In this document: piece after piece, positions 36,746 through 43,863 of the stretch
Position numbering within the stretch: position 1 is the stretch's first letter
Layout of the letters: each line of letters begins with the position of its first letter
Assembly (NCBI RefSeq): GCF_001425705.1
Contig: NZ_LMDC01000012.1
Location: 1,076,124-1,140,123, forward strand
DNA length: 64,000 nt
DNA from: Pelomonas sp. Root1217
GTDB taxonomy: Bacteria > Pseudomonadota > Gammaproteobacteria > Burkholderiales > Burkholderiaceae_C
Direction of reading: 5' to 3'
Program-made: the position numbers and the translations under genes
Notes under the pieces: generated by a model
Seen by the model: the letters and a program-made list of their open reading frames with translations, nothing else
The model's database searches: none
What the model was told of the DNA's origin: nothing

Positions 36746-37833
36746 ATGGCGCGGTGAAGCTCGCCAACAAGATCCACGCCGAGATCGCCGCAGCCGGCGG
36801 CTGGCTGGGCTTCGACCGTTTCATGAGCATGGCCCTGTACGAGCCGGGCCTGGGCTATTACGCCGGCGGCCGGCGCAAGTTCGGCCAGATGCCCAGCGAG
36901 GGCTCGGACTTCGTCACGGCACCCGAGATGTCGCCGCTGTTCGGCCGCGCGCTGGCTCGCCAGCTCGCCCAAGCCATGGACGCCAGCGGCTGCCGCGATG
37001 TCATCGAGTTCGGTGCCGGCTCGGGTGCACTGGCGGCCCAGTTGATCGCGGAGCTGGATGCACTGGGTGCGGGCCTGGCACGCTACGCAATAGTGGAGCT
37101 GTCGGCCGAACTGCGCGAGCGCCAGCGCGAACGCCTTTCGCATTGGGGGGGGCGCGTCGACTGGCTGGACGCGCTGCCCGCCGAACTGGAGGCCGTCGTC
37201 ATCGGCAACGAGGTGCTGGATGCGATGCCGGTGCAGCTTATTGCCTTTGACGGCCTGGTCTGGCGCGAGCGTGGCGTGGTCTCGGCGGGCGAGGGCTTTG
37301 CTTTTGAAGATCGCGACAGCATGTTGCGCCCACCGCTGGAGGCGGGCATGGTGCCGGGCACCGTCACCGAGATCCACCCGCAGGCCGAGGCCTTCGTTGC
37401 CACCCTCGCCCGGACCTTGAAACGCGGCGCCGCCTTCTTCATCGACTACGGCTTCCCCGAAGCCGAGTACTACCACCCGCAGCGCCACGGCGGCACGCTG
37501 ATGTGTCACCAGGCCCACCTGGCCGATGCCGATCCGCTGGTGGCCGTCGGCGACAAGGACATCACGGCCCACGTCAACTTCACCGGCATCGCGCTGGCCG
37601 GCCAGGACGCCGGCCTCGTCGTGCTGGGCTATACCAGCCAGGCCAACTTTCTGCTCAACTGCGGCATCGCCGATCTGCTGCAGGGAGCGAGCCTGGCCGA
37701 GCGCGCCATGGCGCACCGCCTGCTGGCCGAGCATGAGATGGGCGAGCTGTTCAAGGTGATCGGCTTCGCGCCGCTGAATGCGCCTTTTGACGCGATTGGT
37801 TTTGAACGCGGGGATCGTTCGCACAAACTCTGA
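36742..37833 (+). CDS. MidA/NDUFAF7-like SAM-dependent methyltransferase
   Basis: A 363-residue protein. It has GFDRFMSMALYEPGLGYYAGG at the N-terminus, typical of the SAM-dependent MTase family DUF185/NDUFAF7. The cofactor loop is VIEFGAGSGALAAQ, and IGNEVLDAMPVQ follows. The mitochondrial relative methylates an arginine of the complex I subunit NDUFS2. A role in protein arginine methylation is inferred from this. It is the fifth gene of the overlapping tsaB operon, and the cytochrome gene starts 8 bp after it. Confidence 0.88.
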   Translation: MNGAVKLANKIHAEIAAAGGWLGFDRFMSMALYEPGLGYYAGGRRKFGQMPSEGSDFVTAPEMSPLFGRALARQLAQAMDASGCRDVIEFGAGSGALAAQLIAELDALGAGLARYAIVELSAELRERQRERLSHWGGRVDWLDALPAELEAVVIGNEVLDAMPVQLIAFDGLVWRERGVVSAGEGFAFEDRDSMLRPPLEAGMVPGTVTEIHPQAEAFVATLARTLKRGAAFFIDYGFPEAEYYHPQRHGGTLMCHQAHLADADPLVAVGDKDITAHVNFTGIALAGQDAGLVVLGYTSQANFLLNCGIADLLQGASLAERAMAHRLLAEHEMGELFKVIGFAPLNAPFDAIGFERGDRSHKL

Positions 37834-37841
37834 ACCACATC

Positions 37842-38186
37842 ATGAATGCAACCACAGAGGCACGGAGACACAGAGGAACTTCTGTCTTTTCTCTGTGCCT
37901 CTGTGTCTCTGTGGTTGCATTTGGTTTTCCTGCTCTGGCGCAGGACATGACGAGGGCGCGTAGCCTCGCGGCCACCTGTGCGAATTGCCACGGCACGAAC
38001 GGCCGCCCGCGCGGCCAGGCGATGCCGCCGCTGGCCGGCATGAAGGCCGACGTGATGCTGGAGCTGCTGGCCGACTACCGCAGCGGGCGGCAGCCGGGCA
38101 CCGTCATGCCCCAGATCGCCAAGGGCTACACCGAGGAGCAGCTGCGCCTCGTGGCCGCCTATTTCGCCGTGCAGGCCAAGCCATGA
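37842..38186 (+). CDS. fccA: Class I cytochrome c, sulfide dehydrogenase subunit
   Basis: A 114-residue protein. The heme c site is CANCH with the distal Met in GTVMPQIAKGYT, so this is a monoheme c-type cytochrome. The signal peptide covers ~34 residues, ending FPALAQD. Its hydrophobic core (FSLCLCVSVVAFGF) is encoded by the right arm of a palindromic repeat (37845-37921), and the left arm encodes the N-region. There is no clear RBS, so translation may be coupled to the upstream gene. It is encoded with FccB (ATGA overlap) and carries its electrons. Confidence 0.85.
   Translation: MNATTEARRHRGTSVFSLCLCVSVVAFGFPALAQDMTRARSLAATCANCHGTNGRPRGQAMPPLAGMKADVMLELLADYRSGRQPGTVMPQIAKGYTEEQLRLVAAYFAVQAKP
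37845..37921. repeat. Palindromic CACAGAG-rich repeat inside fccA
   Basis: The 31-nt arms (37845-37875 and 37891-37921) are inverted copies with only 3 mismatches around a 15-nt loop. Each arm has the units AATGCAACCACAGAG and CACAGAG. The right arm encodes the signal-peptide core of the cytochrome. RNA from this region would form a very stable hairpin covering the start. Confidence 0.85.
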
Positions 38187-39430
38187 TTGCGCGGCGCCAA
38201 TTGGTCACGGCCGGTGGCCTGGCGCTGGCGGGTTGTGCAACGCCATCGGGGTCGGCGGCCCGAGTCGTCGTCGTGGGCGGTGGTTTTGGTGGCGCGACCG
38301 CTGCCCGCTATCTGAAGCTCTGGGGCGGCGCGACTGTCGACGTGACGCTGGTCGAGCGCAACGAGGGCTTCATTTCCTGCCCGATGTCCAACCTCGTCAT
38401 CGGTGGCGTGCGTGGCCCGCTCAGCATCAGCCATGGCTACGCCGGCCTGGAGGCCCAGGGCGTCAAGCGCCTGCGAGGCGAGGTCGTGGGCATCGACCTG
38501 GTGGCCAGGACGCTGCGCCTGGCCGACCGCAGCACGCTGGCCTGGGACCGCCTCATCCTCGCGCCGGGTGTCGACTTCATGCTCGACGCCATCCCCGGCC
38601 TGGCCGGCGCCTTCGACAGCGGCCGCGCCGTCCACGCCTGGAAGGCCGGCGCGCAGACGCTCGCGCTGCGCCGCCAACTGGCGGACCTGCCCGACGGCGG
38701 CGTCGTGCTGATGAGCATTCCCAAGGCGCCCTACCGCTGCCCGCCAGGCCCCTACGAGCGCGCCTGCCTGATCGCTTCGTATCTCAGACGCGCCAAGCCG
38801 CGTGCCAAGCTGCTGGTGCTGGACGCCAACCCCGAGGTCCAGAGCAAGAAGGCGCTGTTCGAGCGCGCCTTTGCCCAGCACCATGCCGGCGTACTCGAGT
38901 ACAGGCCCAATGCCGAGCTGAAGGAAGTACTGGCCGACGGCACGGCGCGCTTCGAGTTCGAGGACGTGAAAGCCGATGTGCTGAACCTGATCCCGCCGCA
39001 GCGCGCCGGCCACCTCGCCAGGGACTTCGCCAACATGAACGGCCGCTGGGTCGGCATCGACTGGCTGAGCATGCAGGCGCATGCCGCGCCGGGTGTGCAT
39101 GTCGTCGGCGACGCGATCTTCTCCGCGCCCGGCATGCCGAAGTCGGCCCATCTGGCCAACCAGCAAGCCAAGCTGGCCGCGGCGGCGGTGCTGCAGCTGC
39201 TCAAGGGCGAGGCGGTGAACCCGGCGCCGGTGGTCATGAACACCTGCTACAGCTTCGTCACACCGCAAGAGGCCATGCATGTCGCCTCCGTCCACCAATA
39301 CGACGCGGTGGACAAGACGATGAAGGCGGTGCCTGGCGCGGGCGGCGTGTCCCTCGCAGCGGGCGTGCAGGAGGCGGGCTTCGCGCTCGGTTGGGCCGAG
39401 AACATCTGGGCCGACAGCCTGGCGCTGTAG
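38183..39430 (+). CDS. fccB: Flavocytochrome c sulfide dehydrogenase, flavoprotein subunit
   Basis: A 415-residue protein. The FAD motif is VVVVGGGFGGATAARYL. The redox Cys pair is in FISCPMSN and NTCYSFVTP. PYRCPPGPYERACLIA is a further family motif. The start MIARRQLVTAGGLALAGC combines a twin-Arg pair with a lipobox-like LAGC, so it may be Tat-exported and perhaps lipidated. It oxidises sulfide to sulfur or polysulfide in the periplasm, with electrons going to the FccA cytochrome. The gene overlaps fccA (ATGA). No other sox genes are seen nearby. Confidence 0.9.
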   Translation: MIARRQLVTAGGLALAGCATPSGSAARVVVVGGGFGGATAARYLKLWGGATVDVTLVERNEGFISCPMSNLVIGGVRGPLSISHGYAGLEAQGVKRLRGEVVGIDLVARTLRLADRSTLAWDRLILAPGVDFMLDAIPGLAGAFDSGRAVHAWKAGAQTLALRRQLADLPDGGVVLMSIPKAPYRCPPGPYERACLIASYLRRAKPRAKLLVLDANPEVQSKKALFERAFAQHHAGVLEYRPNAELKEVLADGTARFEFEDVKADVLNLIPPQRAGHLARDFANMNGRWVGIDWLSMQAHAAPGVHVVGDAIFSAPGMPKSAHLANQQAKLAAAAVLQLLKGEAVNPAPVVMNTCYSFVTPQEAMHVASVHQYDAVDKTMKAVPGAGGVSLAAGVQEAGFALGWAENIWADSLAL

Positions 39431-39613
39431 CCGCCCGGGCGCCGCGCCGAGATCACGACGGGCACGGATCGCAGGGCGTGAAGGGCGCCTTCGGCTATGG
39501 CGTCACGACCCTCGTTGATACTGCGCGGCGATCCGATGAATCCGCCGCGCCGCCCCCGATCGGGCACAGGCTTTTTCACGGCTCAGGCCATCCAGCTCCT
39601 TTGTCGCCGTCTC

Positions 39614-42600
39614 ATGTCGTTCTTCCTCACGCGTCGCCGATCCAGCCGCTTCCTTGCCCTCTGCTTGTCGCTTGCTGCCCTGTGCGCAGGCGCATCAGCC
39701 CAGCTCCAGACCGCCCCGCCGGTCTGGGAGAACCCGGCCGTCTTTCGCGTCAACAAGGAAGAGCCGCACGCCACGAAGATGCCTTTTCCCGATGCCGCCA
39801 GCGCCCTGGCCAAGCCGCGGGACGCCAGCCCCTGGCACCGCAGCCTGAACGGTGAGTGGCGTTTCCATTGGGTGAGCACGCCGGACCAGCGCCCAGCCGG
39901 CTTCGAGAAGCCCGGCTTCGACGACTCCGCCTGGACCACGCTGACCGTGCCCTCCAACGTGGAGCTGCACGGCCACGGCACGCCCATCTATACCAACATC
40001 ACCTATCCCTTCCACAAGGACGCGCCCCGGGTGATGGGCGAGCCGCCCGCCGACTGGACGACCTACCGCGAGCGCAACCCCGTCTCCAGCTACCGCCGCA
40101 CTTTCACCGTGCCCGCCAACTGGACCGGCCGGCAGACCTTCATTGCCTTCAACGGCGTGGCCTCCGCCTTTCACGTCTACCTGAACGGCCACCACGTCGG
40201 CTACTCGCAAGACAGCCGCACGCCGGCCGAGTTCAACCTCACCGCCCACCTCAAGCCGGGCGAGAACCTGCTGGCCGTCGAGGTCTATCGCTACAGCGAC
40301 GGCGCTTATCTGGAAGACCAGGATTTCTGGCGCCTGTCCGGCATCTTCCGTGACGTGTCCCTCTGGTCCGCCGCCAATCTCGACATCCGCGACTTCCAGA
40401 TCGACGCCACCCTCGCCGACGACTATCGCAGCGGCGTCCTCAAGCTGGCCACGTGGGTACGGGACTACGCCGGCCGCGAGCGCCCTTACGCCGTAGAAGC
40501 CACGCTGCTTGACGAGCGCGGCCGCGCCGTCACCCGCCGCATCGTGTCCGGCCGCACCCCCGCGGGCGGCGAACATGCCGCCAACTTCCGCATCGACGGC
40601 CTCGCCATCCAGCTCTGGTCGGCCGAGCTGCCGCGCCTGTACTCGCTGCTGCTGACCCTCAAGGATGAACGTGGCCGCGCCGTTGCGCATTACGCCAGCA
40701 AGATCGGCTTCCGCCGTGCCGAGGTGAAGAACGGCAACCTGCTCGTCAACGGCAAGGCCATCCTCATCAAGGGTGTGAACCGCCACGACCACAACCACCT
40801 CACCGGCCAGTACGTCACCGAGGCCAGCATGCGCGCCGACCTCGACGGCATGAAGCGCCTCAACATCAACGCCATCCGCACGTCGCACTACCCGAACGAC
40901 CCGCGCTTCCTCGAGCTGGTGGACGAGTACGGCTTCTACGTCGTCTCCGAGGCCAACATCGAAACCCATGGCTATGGCATCGACCCCGGCAACGCGCTTG
41001 CCAACGATCCGGCCTGGTATCCCGCCCAGCTGGATCGCGTGCGCAACATGGTGGAGCTGCTGAAAAACCACCCCTCGGTCATCATCTGGTCGCTCGGCAA
41101 CGAATCCGGCGACGGCCCCAATTTCGAGCGCATGGGCAAGTGGGTGAAGCAACGCGACCCGTCACGCCCGCTGCACTACGAAGGCGCCTGGGAGCGCCCC
41201 TACATCGATTTCATCTCGCCGATGTACCTGAACGTCGGCAACCTTGCCGCCTGGCCGCGCAAGGAAGAGAAGAAGCCGCTGGCCGAGCAGCGCCCGCTGA
41301 TCATGAGCGAGTACAACCACACGATGGGCAACTCCAGCGGCGGCCTGGACGAGTACTGGCGCGTCATCCGCAAGGAGCGCCTGCTGCAAGGCGGCTTCAT
41401 CTGGGACTGGCGCGACCAGGGCATCCTGCGCGAGAAGCCCACCGGCCACCCGCTCGCCGCTGCCCAGGCCGCCGTCTCAGCGCTCGACCCGCAGCGCTTC
41501 GTCACCCCCCAAGGCCGGCTGCGCTACTTCGCCTACGGCGGCGACTACGGCGACAAGCCCAACGACAACAACTTCAACTTCAACGGCATCGTCGGTGCCG
41601 ACCTCGTGCCCAATCCGCACGCCGTCGAGGTGGCCCATCAGTACCGCAACCTCCTCGTCACCGCGGTGGACGTGACCGCCGCCCGCCCGCGGGTCGCGGT
41701 GCTGAACGAGAACTTCTTCCTGACCCTCGACCGCCAACCCTATCGCTGGACCCTGCTGGAAGACGGCCGCCCGCTGCACACCGGCCAAGGCCGCCTGCCC
41801 CGGCTTGCGCCGCAGGCTTCCGCCGAGATCCAGCTCGACCTGCCCGACGTGCCGCGCCGTAGTGGCGCCGAGTACCACCTGAACCTGGAGTTCCTGCAGG
41901 GGGTTGACCGCCCCTGGGCGCGTGCCGATCACGTCGTCGCCCACGAACAGCTGGCCCTTGCGTGGGCCGTACCTGCTGCCCCCGCGCCGGCGCCTGCCGC
42001 TGCGCTGATACCCGACGCCGTCGCGCAGAACATCCATGCCGGGCGCACCACCGTCAACGGCGCCGGCTATGCGGCCGTCCTCGATGACCGCACGGGTCAG
42101 CTCGTCTCCTATACCGTCGCCGGCCGCGAACTGCTCGCCGGGCCACTGCACCTCAACCTGTGGCGCCCGCCGACCGACAACGACCGGGGCAACGACATGG
42201 TCAGCGCCTGCGCCCCGTGGCGTGAAGCCGGCCCTCGCGCCGCCGTCACTGCCCGCAGCAGCCAGCGCGAAGGCGGCGACCATGTCCTGCGCTACGAACT
42301 CGCCGTTCCCGTCGGCCAGACCACGGCCACGCTCGCCTATCGTTTTGTGAGCGACGGCCGCGTCCGCGTCACGCTCGAACTGCGGCCCGCCGGCGACAAG
42401 CTGCCCCGCATCCCGCGCGTCGGCCTGAGCGCTGCGCTCGTCAAGGAGCTGCGCCAATGGACCTGGTTCGGCCGCGGCCCCGAGGAGAACTACCGCGACC
42501 GCCACGAAGGCTACCCGCTGGGCGTCTGGTCAGGCGATGTGACCCGCCTGTGGTTCCCCTACGGCGAACCGCAAGAAACGGCCAACCGCACGGGCGTACG

Positions 42601-42883
42601 CTGGGCCAGCTTCCTGGACACCGCCGGTCGCGGCCTGCGCGTGCGCAGCGCCGATGCGCAGACGCTGGAGGTGGGCGCCTATCCGTTTGCCCAGAGTGAC
42701 CTGGAGAACCGTCGCCACCCCGCGGACATCCCGCTGCGCGACTTCGTCACCGTGCACATCGCCCACACGCAGATGGGCGTTGGCGGCGAAAACTCCTGGG
42801 GCGCCTGGCCCAGTTGGGCCCACGTGCTGCACGCTGACCGCAGCTACAGCTACGCCTTCGAGATCGCGCCCGTCTCGCCCTGA
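39614..42883 (+). CDS. Secreted GH2 beta-galactosidase
   Basis: A 1089-residue protein. It has a Sec signal peptide (MSFFLTRRRSSRFLALCLSLA...), rare for LacZ-type enzymes. The sugar-binding domain contains SSYRRTFTVPANW. The acid/base Glu lies in WSLGNESGDG and the nucleophile Glu in MSEYNHTMGNS. The C-terminal Bgal small chain has FGRGPEENYRDR. The start is set at the ATG at 39614, which gives the signal peptide. It hydrolyses beta-galactosides outside the cytosol. There is no lac permease or regulator beside it. Confidence 0.93.
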   Translation: MSFFLTRRRSSRFLALCLSLAALCAGASAQLQTAPPVWENPAVFRVNKEEPHATKMPFPDAASALAKPRDASPWHRSLNGEWRFHWVSTPDQRPAGFEKPGFDDSAWTTLTVPSNVELHGHGTPIYTNITYPFHKDAPRVMGEPPADWTTYRERNPVSSYRRTFTVPANWTGRQTFIAFNGVASAFHVYLNGHHVGYSQDSRTPAEFNLTAHLKPGENLLAVEVYRYSDGAYLEDQDFWRLSGIFRDVSLWSAANLDIRDFQIDATLADDYRSGVLKLATWVRDYAGRERPYAVEATLLDERGRAVTRRIVSGRTPAGGEHAANFRIDGLAIQLWSAELPRLYSLLLTLKDERGRAVAHYASKIGFRRAEVKNGNLLVNGKAILIKGVNRHDHNHLTGQYVTEASMRADLDGMKRLNINAIRTSHYPNDPRFLELVDEYGFYVVSEANIETHGYGIDPGNALANDPAWYPAQLDRVRNMVELLKNHPSVIIWSLGNESGDGPNFERMGKWVKQRDPSRPLHYEGAWERPYIDFISPMYLNVGNLAAWPRKEEKKPLAEQRPLIMSEYNHTMGNSSGGLDEYWRVIRKERLLQGGFIWDWRDQGILREKPTGHPLAAAQAAVSALDPQRFVTPQGRLRYFAYGGDYGDKPNDNNFNFNGIVGADLVPNPHAVEVAHQYRNLLVTAVDVTAARPRVAVLNENFFLTLDRQPYRWTLLEDGRPLHTGQGRLPRLAPQASAEIQLDLPDVPRRSGAEYHLNLEFLQGVDRPWARADHVVAHEQLALAWAVPAAPAPAPAAALIPDAVAQNIHAGRTTVNGAGYAAVLDDRTGQLVSYTVAGRELLAGPLHLNLWRPPTDNDRGNDMVSACAPWREAGPRAAVTARSSQREGGDHVLRYELAVPVGQTTATLAYRFVSDGRVRVTLELRPAGDKLPRIPRVGLSAALVKELRQWTWFGRGPEENYRDRHEGYPLGVWSGDVTRLWFPYGEPQETANRTGVRWASFLDTAGRGLRVRSADAQTLEVGAYPFAQSDLENRRHPADIPLRDFVTVHIAHTQMGVGGENSWGAWPSWAHVLHADRSYSYAFEIAPVSP

Positions 42884-42920
42884 TTCCCCGGCCGCCCCCG
42901 AAGGGTGTCGGGCGGGAGTG

Positions 42921-43340
42921 TCACCAGCTGCCGGTGTTGGGCATGGACGCCCAGGGCTCGGCAGGCGCCAGCGACGGGCCGGCCTGCAGCAGCTCGATGG
43001 AGATGCCGTCGGGCGAGCGCACAAAGGCCATGCGGCCGTCGCGCGGCGGACGGTTGATGGTCACGCCGTGGTCCATCAGCTGCTGGCAGGCCGCGTAGAT
43101 GTCGTCCACCGCATAGGCCAGGTGGCCGAAGTTGCGGCCGCCGGTGTAGCCGGCCTCGTCCCAGTTGTGGGTCAACTCGACCTGGGCCGAGTCATCGCCG
43201 GGAGCGGCCAGGAAGATGAGGGTGAAGCGGCCGGCCTCATGCTCGCTGCGGCGCAGTTCGCGCAGGCCGAGGGCGTCGCAGTAGAACTTCAGCGAGGCGT
43301 CGAGATCGCTGACGCGGACCATGGTGTGCAGGTATTTCAT
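42921..43340 (-). CDS. gloA: Lactoylglutathione lyase (glyoxalase I)
   Basis: A 139-residue VOC protein. The metal ligands of GlxI are all visible: His in YLHTMVRV, Glu in QVELTHNW, His in FGHLAYAV and Glu in GISIELLQ. It also has FYCDALGLRELRR. It converts the methylglyoxal-glutathione hemithioacetal to S-lactoylglutathione in the cytosol. It is shorter than eukaryotic forms, like E. coli GloA (135 aa). The end converges on the galactosidase gene 37 bp away. Confidence 0.92.
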   Translation of the reverse strand: MKYLHTMVRVSDLDASLKFYCDALGLRELRRSEHEAGRFTLIFLAAPGDDSAQVELTHNWDEAGYTGGRNFGHLAYAVDDIYAACQQLMDHGVTINRPPRDGRMAFVRSPDGISIELLQAGPSLAPAEPWASMPNTGSW

Positions 43341-43355
43341 GGCCGCGATTGTTCG

Positions 43356-43775
43356 TCAAAGCGGCGGACCCTTTTCGGCGTGCGCCTTCATGGCCTGCAG
43401 CCCTGCCTCGATCATGGTGGCGATGGCCGGGGCCAGTGCGTGGGGCAGCAGGTCGGCGATCCAGACGACGCGGCAGCGCGTGTCGCCCAAGTCGAAGATC
43501 TGCGTCGAGGCGTTGTGGTGCGTCAGCCGCCCGCCGACGGCCGACCAGGCGATGCGGCGGCGGTCGTCGTCAATGTCGATGATGAGTTCGCGCACCGTCA
43601 TGCCATTGGTGAAGCGGAGCTCGCGCGCCTGCTCACCACTCGTATTGCCGTCCAGCCTGCACTCGATGACGAAGGCGGGCACGAGGTGGGTGTGCAGGGC
43701 GCCGGGATCTCGCATCGCATCCCAGAGGGTGGCGGCGGGGACATCGACGAGGATTTCGCGGTGGATGGAGGCCAT
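43356..43775 (-). CDS. SRPBCC-family (START/Bet v 1-like) protein
   Basis: A 139-residue protein. It follows the SRPBCC pattern: IHREILVDVPAATLWDAMRDPGALHTHLVP at the start, beta strands RELRFTNGMTVREL and RRIAWSAVGG, and a long C-terminal helix (IATMIEAGLQAMKAH). Such proteins bind hydrophobic ligands. Function is unknown. It starts close to the protease gene and lies upstream of gloA with a 15-bp gap, so the two may be co-transcribed. Confidence 0.82.
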   Translation of the reverse strand: MASIHREILVDVPAATLWDAMRDPGALHTHLVPAFVIECRLDGNTSGEQARELRFTNGMTVRELIIDIDDDRRRIAWSAVGGRLTHHNASTQIFDLGDTRCRVVWIADLLPHALAPAIATMIEAGLQAMKAHAEKGPPL

Positions 43776-43863
43776 GGCCGTCTCCTGAGGTGATGACTCA
43801 TGGTGCCCGCTCGACCAGCGCCGCGCCGGCCGGAAGCGGACATCTCCAACCGTCGCCCACGCG

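Noticed and set aside
37845..37921. The fccA palindrome as a simple terminator of the methyltransferase operon
   Set aside because: The T-run (four T) lies in the loop, not after the stem, and the sequence is translated as the signal peptide of the next gene.
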